Below, piece after piece: positions 1-8,900 of a DNA stretch of 64,000 bases. The stretch's first letter is position 1. Each line of letters opens with the position of its first letter. The position numbers and the translations under genes are program-made. Under the pieces are notes generated by a model, which worked only from the letters and a program-made list of their open reading frames with translations, was not told where the DNA came from and ran no database searches. This stretch comes from UBA946 sp031550725. GTDB lineage: Bacteria > Bacillota > Clostridia > Oscillospirales > Ruminococcaceae. The stretch is taken from positions 36,998 to 100,997 of the forward strand of contig JAVBOH010000013.1 of the NCBI GenBank assembly GCA_031550725.1, given 5' to 3'.

Positions 1-397
1 CAGGATATACCTTAATAAAATAAGTAGTACTTGCACTCGCATAAAAAGTTAAACTTTCACCATATCCAACCCCATATGAAGCTGCTGTATATAGTACATT
101 TCCTGCTGTATTGCATATTTGAAAATTATAATTTGCACCTGATGGGACACCTAATTGAATATCAACATAACCTGATGTTGGAGCAAAGTATGCAACATAA
201 TCTACGTCAGTGCTGCTTGAAATAGTACCTTGAAAAACAGAATTACAACTCACCGAATTTGCTGATGTAATAGTGTTGTTGCTTTCTTTTTCAGAAACTA
301 ATGAAGTATTAGCAGCAGAAGCTACCACAGTACCAACTGTACTTAATGACATAATTCCTGCCATTGTTGCAACAATAAATCTTTTTGACTTTTTCAT
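1..397 (-). CDS. secreted pre-peptidase-like protein, C-terminus cut by window edge
   Basis: Reading the minus strand from an ATG at 397 gives about 132 codons open to the window edge. It begins MKKSKRFIVATMAGIMSLSTV, a basic start plus hydrophobic stretch ending near VASAA, which is a classic Sec signal peptide. A GAGGAT ribosome site lies just upstream. The mature part has SSSTDVDYVAYFAPTSGYVDIQL, followed by a YNFQICNTAGNVLYTA-like strand pattern, as in pre-peptidase C-terminal (PPC) beta domains of secreted proteins. It lies downstream of the sigma/anti-sigma genes on the same strand. Enzymatic function cannot be judged because the C-terminus is missing. Confidence 0.75.
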   Translation of the reverse strand, partial: MKKSKRFIVATMAGIMSLSTVGTVVASAANTSLVSEKESNNTITSANSVSCNSVFQGTISSSTDVDYVAYFAPTSGYVDIQLGVPSGANYNFQICNTAGNVLYTAASYGVGYGESLTFYASASTTYFIKVYP

Positions 398-601
398 AAT
401 TAATCCTCATTTCATTAACGAGGAGAAAACGCTGTCTAAATCAAATGTCAAATCAATTGTTAAGTCTAAGCTATATCAAAAAACGAATTACTTACGGAGT
501 TTTTGTTTCTCCAAATTCATTTATTCTTATATTTGTTTAAATCCTACGCTCAAAACTCATGAGCCAAAATCAAAAATCAATGTTATCACCCTCTTTCAAA
601 A

Positions 602-618
602 AGTGTCAGAATGACACT
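602..618. repeat. AGTGTCA-GAA-TGACACT palindrome
   Basis: Seven-base perfect arms around a three-base loop, directly after the stop of the 630-1085 gene. On the minus strand it is followed by TTTTTG, so it could act as a short terminator. Related GTGTCA/TGACAC palindromes occur at 16518, 17575, 20609 and 23038, each just after (or overlapping) the 3' end of a minus-strand gene. Confidence 0.6.
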
Positions 619-629
619 CTTGCAATTTT

Positions 630-1085
630 TCATGAAATATAAAGACTATTAGAGGTATTTGAAATTGATTCACTACTGCCAAAAAGACCAGTTTCTTTGG
701 CATAGTGAGTGCAAATTATTCTGTAATAATAACCACTTGTAACAGTAGCAATTTGTGTATTGTTAGTTGCATATTTAGTTGAGTTTTCTGACAGCAAATC
801 AGATATAGTAAGGTAATCAGACCAACTGCTATTATTACTACTTCTTTGAATTACAACATTTTTTAAACCAACCGATTTCATCGAAGTATTACATGTAGTT
901 TTGGCAGTTAAATAAAGAGCGTTTCCACTACCTGATATACTAACAGAATATCCTAGTATTATACCTGTCGAATAAACAATTACATTTGAAGATTGCTTTA
1001 TTTCTGTAGCAGCACTTGCAGTTATATTTGTACTTGGTATTATGCAAACTACAGTTAAAATAGGGATAAATAAGTTTTTAATCAT
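630..1085 (-). CDS. small secreted protein, unknown function
   Basis: 151 aa. The N-terminus MIKNLFIPILTVVCIIPSTN followed by ITASAA is a signal peptide with a likely cleavage after ASA. The mature part is a single beta-rich domain: GNALYLTAKTTCNTSMKSVG, VIQRSSNNSSWSDY and GYYYRIICTHYA. This pattern is seen in small secreted Clostridial proteins (it may be DUF6147-like; not certain). There are two cysteines and no catalytic motif. It starts 21 bases after the anti-sigma gene, so the two are probably co-transcribed and this may be a target or sensor partner of that system. Function is unknown. Confidence 0.7.
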   Translation of the reverse strand: MIKNLFIPILTVVCIIPSTNITASAATEIKQSSNVIVYSTGIILGYSVSISGSGNALYLTAKTTCNTSMKSVGLKNVVIQRSSNNSSWSDYLTISDLLSENSTKYATNNTQIATVTSGYYYRIICTHYAKETGLFGSSESISNTSNSLYIS

Positions 1086-1106
1086 TATGTCACCACTTTC
1101 TAAGTT

Positions 1107-1913
1107 TTATCGAATTGATTCAATAATTATGTCGCATTCAGAATAATCAACATTTTGTGTAAAAATAGTTACATAGTAGTTATCTGAACGGTAAATCACT
1201 ATCATTTGATTATCTTCTTTTGAAACAATAGCCTTAATATCGTTTATATCTATTTCAGTGATATTGTGTTTATCACTTGGAATTCCAACTGAACCATCTA
1301 AATAACTGTCAATCGTTAATGTTATAAATTTCTTTTCATTTTCAAATCTAAAGAATAAATATTTATATTCATTAACAATGTCTGTTTCATTTTCAACTAA
1401 AATAAAGTCATCGGGAATATAATATGGTACTTCTGCTGAAATACCCATTTCCTCACACTTTGCAACAATTCCATAAGGGTCAGCATCAGATGTAGGAATA
1501 ATGATTTCTTCTTTCTTCTCGCCAAAATCAATATTAACTCCACCTTTTGTGAATTCCACAATTAACGTGAATATATTCATGTTCCACGCTGAAACTGAAA
1601 TAGTATTGATGGTTAGCATGACTGCTAGGACACAGCATAATGCTATCACAGGACGAAGATTACGAACCTTGAAGCTCTTTTGGTCATCTTCCGATATTTT
1701 AGCATATAATTCACTTTTGCTCTGCTCGATTAAAACGGAATTGTCTTTATGTTCAAGCTTGTCCAAAAGAGATATAAGCTTATCAATCTTTTCTAAATCC
1801 CTTTTTTTGATTGACTTTGATAATTCTAAATCAAGTTCAGATTTTATTTTAGTAGCTGTTTCTTTTCTAAACGCATTATCATTTACAGCAGCATTAAATT
1901 CTTGGTCTGTCAT
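1107..1913 (-). CDS. anti-sigma-factor-like membrane protein (DUF4367-like)
   Basis: 268 aa. Residues 1-95 are a charged cytoplasmic helix-rich region. About residues 97-112 (VIALCCVLAVMLTINTIS) form one membrane segment. The rest is an extracytoplasmic domain with YIPDDFILVENET and KKFITLTIDSY, as in DUF4367 domains at the C-terminus of Firmicute anti-sigma factors. It follows the ECF sigma gene by 122 bases, the standard order for a sigma/anti-sigma pair. The inferred role is to hold the sigma factor at the membrane until an envelope signal releases it. There is no zinc-binding HxxxCxxC motif, so it is not a ZAS-type anti-sigma. Confidence 0.75.
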   Translation of the reverse strand: MTDQEFNAAVNDNAFRKETATKIKSELDLELSKSIKKRDLEKIDKLISLLDKLEHKDNSVLIEQSKSELYAKISEDDQKSFKVRNLRPVIALCCVLAVMLTINTISVSAWNMNIFTLIVEFTKGGVNIDFGEKKEEIIIPTSDADPYGIVAKCEEMGISAEVPYYIPDDFILVENETDIVNEYKYLFFRFENEKKFITLTIDSYLDGSVGIPSDKHNITEIDINDIKAIVSKEDNQMIVIYRSDNYYVTIFTQNVDYSECDIIIESIR

Positions 1914-2035
1914 GATATTTTTTTCCTCTCTATAATATAAATGTCGGTTTTGAACCTGTTTGTTACCGAATTTTTTATAATTTCCTAAAGTTTGTAATAA
2001 ATCACAAATTGCTATAGCAAATTATATTAATTATG

Positions 2036-2479
2036 CTATAACAATTTTAGTTTTTCTCTAATTTTATGCACTCTTTTTCGTACAGCACCCGATGAAATAT
2101 TCAAATACTTCTCAGGTTTTCTATCCATATAGTAATCTTTTAATAGCTTAATTTCATCATCAGTTAATACAGAAATTATATCACGAGTTTCAATATCTGC
2201 ATGAACATCTTCATCAGAAGCGATATTGCTTATATCAATATCTTCAATGCTTACAGCAGTGTTATTCTTATTCTTTCTCCAGTATTCCTTTATCTTCAAA
2301 TCAGCAGTTCTATATAGCCATAATTTTATGTTTTCTGATATTTTGATTTTCTTCATGCTTTTATGTAATGTCAAAAATACCTCTTGAGTGCAGTCCTTAG
2401 CACCCTCATCATCATTAAGACGATATTTACAATATCTGAATATCTCATTATAATATTTATCAACTAATTCATTGAACAA
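2036..2479 (-). CDS. ECF-type RNA polymerase sigma factor
   Basis: 147 aa. Region 2 is clear at residues 5-60: YYNEIFRYCKYRLNDDEGAKDCTQEVFLTLH, then LWLYRTADLKIKEYWRK. Region 4 (about 100-147) has LTDDEIKLLKDYYMDRKPEKYL and SSGAVRKRVHKIREKLK, a short helix-turn-helix. The start is TTG at 2479, chosen because AGGTGATG lies seven bases upstream and no ATG fits. A TATAAT with a weaker TTGCTA -35 precedes it. It leads a small operon with the anti-sigma-like protein and probably the secreted proteins after it. Confidence 0.85.
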   Translation of the reverse strand: MFNELVDKYYNEIFRYCKYRLNDDEGAKDCTQEVFLTLHKSMKKIKISENIKLWLYRTADLKIKEYWRKNKNNTAVSIEDIDISNIASDEDVHADIETRDIISVLTDDEIKLLKDYYMDRKPEKYLNISSGAVRKRVHKIREKLKLL

Positions 2480-2546
2480 ATTTCATCACCTCACAAAATT
2501 AATTATAGCATATTTTTACCCATTTTAGCAATACAGACAAAAAAAT

Positions 2547-2575
2547 AAAACGGCTCTCATGTCGAGAACCGTTTT
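2547..2575 (-). terminator. intrinsic terminator (sRNA unit B)
   Basis: Twelve-base-pair stem (AAAACGG-TTCTC arm with one G-U) and a five-base loop. On the minus strand it is followed by TTTTATTTTTTTT. It closes the transcript that starts near 2773. Confidence 0.8.
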
Positions 2576-2773
2576 ATCAATATTAAATTTAAAGAAACAA
2601 TTTTGCTCTCAAGGAGAGTAAGTAATACTAAAACCACATTAAGAAAGTTACCAACGCTTCTACCCCCATGAAACGTGACAGTTTTGTAAGATAGTTATCG
2701 TAAAGTAACTAATAATAATGAAATTGACTATTAACCTATCAGGCAAATTCACACAATTAGTTGTGTTCTGTTC
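2547..2773 (-). ncRNA. candidate small RNA B, about 225 nt
   Basis: A perfect sigma-70 promoter (TTGACA 2808-2803, 17-base spacer, TATACT 2785-2780) reads into an intrinsic terminator at 2575-2547. The only ORF inside is 13 codons (MGVEALVTFLMWF) without a ribosome site. The 5' part has CACAA/TTGTG arms and the 3' part has CTCTC/GAGAG arms. I do not recognise the RNA family. A short translated peptide cannot be excluded. It lies between the ICE helicase gene and the sigma-factor operon. Confidence 0.5.
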
Positions 2774-2779
2774 TTTATA

Positions 2780-2808
2780 AGTATATCACAAATGTCATAA
2801 AATGTCAA
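2780..2808 (-). promoter_or_regulatory. consensus promoter for sRNA B
   Basis: TTGACA, 17-base spacer, TATACT on the minus strand. The next possible gene start downstream is beyond the terminator at 2575. Confidence 0.75.
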
Positions 2809-2836
2809 TAGGTCAGTAGAAATAATTTAATAATAA

Positions 2837-2864
2837 AAAACGACTCTCATATGAGAATCGTTTT
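2837..2864 (-). terminator. intrinsic terminator (sRNA unit A)
   Basis: Twelve-base-pair stem almost identical in sequence to the 2547-2575 hairpin (AAAACGATTCTC arm). It is followed on the minus strand by TTTTTTATTATT. Confidence 0.75.
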
Positions 2865-2955
2865 AATAATATTAATTTTGCCAAAGTAAAAAATAGAAAG
2901 AAGCCGAACTATATTAAATTATAATAAGGAATAAAACATATGGAACATATGTACT
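2837..2955 (-). ncRNA. candidate small RNA A, about 118 nt
   Basis: A second promoter-to-terminator unit upstream of unit B. TTGACA (2990-2985), a 17-base spacer and TATACT (2967-2962) read into the terminator at 2864-2837. The longest ATG ORF is nine codons and has no ribosome site. The two units use near-identical terminator stems and the same -35/-10 hexamers, so they may be paralogous small RNAs. The promoter begins six bases after the stop of the 2834-aa helicase gene. No family recognised. Confidence 0.45.
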
Positions 2956-2961
2956 ATAAGA

Positions 2962-2990
2962 AGTATAGCACACGATTTATAATTTGTCAA
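2962..2990 (-). promoter_or_regulatory. consensus promoter for sRNA A
   Basis: TTGACA, 17-base spacer, TATACT on the minus strand, immediately downstream of the helicase stop codon. Confidence 0.7.
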
Positions 2991-2995
2991 TAGTT

Positions 2996-5900
2996 TTATA
3001 ACGAATTATCTTTTGCAGGAGCAGGATTTTTCGTAGAACGTGGAGCGAATGCTTCACTTTTCATTAATTCAAGTGTGAATTTTGGTTTTTCTTTTGGCTT
3101 TGGTTTTTCTGATGGAGTAGCAGACGGCTTATTATCAGCAATTTCAGGTTTATCTTTTGGAACTGTTGGCACTTCTGATGGAGCAGATGAAGTAGGTTCT
3201 GCAATAGGTTTTTCAGCTTCAACCTTTGTATCTGCATCTACAGAAACAGTGTCACCTTTAATATTGTCAGAAACCTCTGCTTTTTCTGTAGCAACATCAT
3301 CTTTTTCAGAACCAATATCCGATACTGGATTTTCTTCTAAATCGGCTGTAATCTCCATTAAACGAGTTTCCTTTGCAACTAAGGTAGCTTCAAATTCAAA
3401 AGGCTTACCAATTTCAAGTTTACCGTTTTCAAGGTTAGTTTTGTACTGTTCTAAATTACTCTCTAAGTTTGAAAGTTTCTTATCCATTGCTGAAAATAGG
3501 TTATTAAGTTTAGTTATATTACCAATATCAGATGAACTCATATCAGTACTATGAGTGATGTCACCCTGAATATGCATATTAAAATTTTTGCTATATGAAT
3601 CAAATGAAACTGCAAGGGGAAAGTCCTTGTATTCGCCCACGACGACAGCTTTATCCATATTGCTTATGGCTGATTTTGTAGCAAGTTCTTGTATTGCTTT
3701 TCCTGCTTCTGCTTTGTCTGTGTGGACTTTTCCGTCAAGCTTGATAGTGAACTGTTCTTCACCCTCTGCATTGCGTGGTGGAGCATACGATGAAGCTTTT
3801 ACTATATCATTCTTCATACCATTTATAGCATTTTCAGCATTAGCAATCTGTTTTGGAAGAACTTTTAGAATGTTGTCCTCAACAGCATATTGTTGTGTCA
3901 TAAAGCCACTCTTAAGAAGTTTTAGACGTGAAACGTCAATATCAAGTTCCATGCGTTCCTTAATTCTTGGGTCACCTGCACATAATGCTTTAATCTCAGC
4001 ATAATCAAGAGCTTGTTCATCAACATCATCACAAACTCTTGCAGGACATTTTGAAGTCATAATCTGCCCGATGAAGTTCTGTTTTTTCTCTAATGTTTGG
4101 AATAAATACGCATCAAAAGTTTTCTCCGTTACATAACGGAACAATTGAACTTCTTTATTATCATTGCCTTGTCTTATCATTCTTCCTGCACGTTGGGTCA
4201 TGTCAGACGGTTTCCACGGACAATCCAAATCATGGGAAGCAATTAGCTTGTTTTGTACATTTGTTCCTGCACCCATTTTTGAAGTAGAACCAATCAAAAC
4301 ACGAATGTCACCATTTCTAACCTTAGCAAACATTTGGGCTTTCTTAACTTCACTGTCACCTGCATCGTGAATAAATGCTATTTCCTTTTCGGGGACACCT
4401 TTTGCTATAAGCTTTTCTTTGATATCGTCATAAACGCAAAACCTCACACCATTCTTCTTTATATCTTCCTTGCTTTGAGGTACCCCTAAATCGCAGAATA
4501 TAAGCTGTGTTGACTTATCAGCAGCTGTTTTATCCCATATGTCAAAAACATTCTTAACACAATTGTTCAGCTTAGAATTAGGGTCATCAGGAGCTTTTGG
4601 GTTTATAAGTCTTTGGTCAAGACCTAATTTCCTGCCGTCATTGGTAATGACAAGCATATTATCATCTTTAGGTTCAACTAAACCATTCTGAACCATTTCA
4701 GCACGTTCAGACAGCTTTTTCACATAATTCTTTTGAAATTCGCTTGGCTCTACAGAAACATTAATTTTCTCGCAATTTGGCACTTTCAAATCAAGAACAT
4801 CAGCAGTTTTAATATCAGCACATTGTTTAAAGATATTCATTAATTCGGGGATATTGACAAATTTAGCAAATCTTGTTCTAAGCTTATATTTATTGCCCTC
4901 AGGTGCAAGTTCTCCTGCCGTTACAGTATCGCCAAAGTTAGCTGCCCATGAATCGAAATTTTTAATTTTATGTTTTTCAAGTTCACTCGATTGCAAATAT
5001 TTTTGCATGGAATAAATTTCTGTCATTGAATTCGAAATTGGTGTACCTGTAGCAAAAATCACACCTTTTCCACCTGTCTTTTCATCAAGGTATTGGCATT
5101 TCATGTATAAATCCTGCGTTTTTTGAACTCCGTCATTCGTTGATATTCCTGCAATATTATTCATTTTGGTTGCAATGAACAAATTCTTGAACATATGAGC
5201 CTCATCAACTATAAGCTTATCAATTCCAAGCTCCTCAAATGTTACAGTTTGGTCTTTAGTAGTGCTGTTTACAAGTTTGTTAAACTTCTCCTGTAAAGAA
5301 GCTTTTGTTTTTTCAAGCTGCTTGACCGTAAATCTGCTTCCATCATCTTTCTTTGCTGATTCAATCGAAGAAGTAATCTCATTAATTTGGTCTTTAATGA
5401 ATTTTTGCTCACGTTCGGGAGATAGTGGTATCTTGATTAGCTGAGAATGTCCAACAATGACGGCATCAAAATTGCCTGTAGCAATCTTAGCACACATTTT
5501 TTTACGGTTATTTGATGAGAAATCATCGGGTTTTGCAACAAGAATGTTTGCATTTGGATATAGTTTCATGAAGTCTGTTCCAATTTGTTCAGTCAAATGA
5601 TTTGGAACAGCAAACAAAGCCTTATTGTGAAGTCCAAGCCTTTTCCCCTCCATTGCTGAAGCTATCATTTCATAAGTTTTTCCTGCCCCTACCTCATGTG
5701 CAAAGAGTGTATTTCCTCCAAATAATGCGTGTGCAATAGCATTTTCCTGATGTGGTCGGAGTTTGATTTCGGGATTCATTCCACTGAATTTAAGATGTGA
5801 GCCGTCATATTCACGAGGTTTTATGCAGTTGAATAGTTCATTGTATTGACTAACAAGGTCATCTCTGCGTATTGGGTCTTTGAACACCCAGTTATCAAAC

Positions 5901-8900
5901 GCATTTTTTACTTCCTGCACCTTTTGATTTACAAGTGCAGTAGCTTTTTTATTGATGACTGATACCTCTTTACCCTCATCATTTAATTTTTTCTCATATA
6001 TTTTTGGAGTGGTCGCATTTAAAACATTCTCAAGTATTTGATATGCGTTCATATCCTTTGTACCAAAAGTATTAGAAACTTTTAGATTATTACGGTCAAT
6101 TGTTTTATTAGTAATATTCCAAGCACCTTTACCACTCTCGGAATAGCTTAGTTCAATCGCATTTGGATTATGTTGATAACTCGCATTATTATATTGTTTA
6201 TATGAGTTTTGCGTACCAAATGTTTCATGCATGAACTGTTCAATTATTTTTGGGTCAATCCATGTCACACCAAGCTTAATTTTAATATCACCTGCACTTA
6301 ACGGTTCGGGTTTTGCTATTTCAAGAGCTTGAATGTTATCCTTAAAAATTGGATTTTCATTAACAGCATTAATAGCATTTTCAAGTTTTTCATATATGTT
6401 TCCTGATAAATATTCTTCTGATGATTGATATACAATATTATCATTATTTGATAATTCGGGAACAGGGAATATAACACCATGCAGGTCACTAACGATTTTA
6501 TCCTTATCAAATCCAGTAAGTTCCGACATATAATCAAGGTCAACCTTAGCTTTTTCGGATACTGAAACGATTAAAGCTTCACTAGAAGTGTCAGTATGCT
6601 CTACAGCCTTGTGTGGGGTAATCGTCCTTTTTGTGAATATATCTGCTTTCCCTAAGAACTTCTCACCATCAGTCTTTTCAATGGACTGGAGCAAAGGGAA
6701 ACGCACATCATTCTTAAATAATGAGTTAGGATTTTTGTTTGCAATCTTATTAAAATAACCGAATTTAGAACTATAATCGTCATACTGCTTATTAAGCCTG
6801 TTTTGTAGTTTTTGAATTTCATCATCGGGACGATTTTCAACTTGTGCGTTGAGTAATGTCTTGACAGTGTCAGCAATCTCACACATTCCTTTTCTTCGGT
6901 CAGCTTTAGTGCCAGTTTGTTCAGCTTCCTTTAATGGAACTAAATCATCGTCACGTCTGTAATACAGCTTTTCATCAACAACAGTATAAGTGAAATTGAG
7001 AATATCGGGAGTTGCAGGTAATATATCTGTGGATTTTTCATTAAGTTCAGGTTGGAATTCGGGAGCAGTATATTCACCTTTTATATTTTTAATAGCTTCT
7101 GAAAGCTGTTCCTTGAGGTTAGCTTCGGGAATGGTTTTACAAATTGTGCCACCCCTATAATCAACATCAAGAGTACCTAAAACCATTTGAGGATTATCAG
7201 CAAAATATTGATTTATTGGAAGTCCATTCTCACTCTTGCCGATATGCACCCAGTTGCAGTCATTAATTTCTGATTCCTTTAAAGGTTTCTCACGTTTTTG
7301 GAGGAATATAATATCCGATGTAACATCAGTTCCTGCATTTTTCTTAAAAGCTGTGTCGGGAAGTCTTATTGCTCCAAGCAAATCACATTTTTGTGCTAAC
7401 ATTTTACGAACAGTGTTGTCATTTTTATCAAGTGTGCCTTTTGATGTGACGAAAGCCATTATTCCACCTGAACGAATTTTATCAGCACTTTTTATGAAGA
7501 AGTAATCATGAATTTTGAGGTTTTTGTAAGCTTTGGTTTTATCAAATAATGATACTTCACCAAATGGAACATTGCCTATTGCCAAATCGAACTGGTTGTT
7601 ATCAAACTTCATCTTCTCAAAGCCATTTATTGATATATCAGCTTCGGGATATAGTTGTTTTGCAATTCTTCCTGATATGCTGTCGAGTTCGACACCCATT
7701 AATTGACTTTCATTTGCAATTTTGTCGGGTAACACTCCGAAAAAGTTACCAATTCCCATTGCAGGTTCAAGAATATTACCACCCTCAAATCCCATGCTAT
7801 CAAGTGCATTATACATGGCTTCTATTATAACTGGTGAGGTATAAAAAGCATTGTTTGTTGAACTAGCAGCTGCTTCGTATTCATCATTTGAGAGAATATT
7901 GCGTAGCTGTCTAAACTCGTTCTGCCATTCGGGAATGTTACTATCAAATGCTTTTGAAAGTCCACCCCAACCAACGTATTTAGACATAATTTCTTGTTCT
8001 TCAGGAGTTGCTTCACGCTCATCAGCTTCAATGCTTTTCAATGTAGTTATAGCTGCAATATTATTTTTGAACTTCTCTTTTGCACCACCCTCACCAAGAT
8101 GTTCATCAGTTATTTTAAAACGGCTTGATGTTTCTTCTACAATATCAGCAATATTTTCATTTTCTGATATAGTATCAATAACTTCATCTTCAATAATTGG
8201 TGGTTCGGCAGCTATTTTTTCAATTTCTTCAAAATCAAATTGATGTTCTGTTTCTTCTAAAATGTTACTATCTTGCAATATTGTAGGTTCTTCATCAACA
8301 ATAGATGTTTTAATATTGTTAGCTTGTAAGACATCTTCATCAAAAACCTTTTCAAACGGGAAGTACCCCTCTGTTTTCTCAATAATAAGCGTATCTGTAT
8401 CAAGAATTGCATATTCATCAGTATTTTCAATGACTTTTTGCGAATTTTCAATAAGAGATTTTGGCAGGAAGTCATTGTATTTTTCTGCTTTTTCGGGCAT
8501 ATCTTTGACATTTCCGAGAAATTCACCCTCTCTATTCAATTTGTCAATATCAATATTTTTTGTTCCATTCATTTGAAGTCCACTGATTGCATATAGCTCA
8601 GTTATGCACACATCATTTGGATATAGTCCACTTATTGAAGTAACAGCACATTCATTATCGTTAAGTAGGAATACATCTCCTAATTCAATGTTATGTTTTT
8701 GATTATCATTTACTGAAACAACAGGTTCTTTTATTTCTTCATGTTGCATTGAAATTACTGGTTCTTTAGGTTCTTCCTGCTGTATTGGAGTTTCTTTTTG
8801 TTCATTGGTTTCAACAATATTTTCACTTGCTTTACTGACGTTATTTATAACATCGTTAAGCTTGTTCAAATCACTAGCAGTGACGGTTAGTGTTGCAGTA

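Noticed and set aside
3075..8576. Plus-strand ORFs of 60-160 codons opposite the helicase gene
   Set aside because: They are antisense shadows with no ribosome sites and no family resemblance; the minus frame is continuous and conserved.
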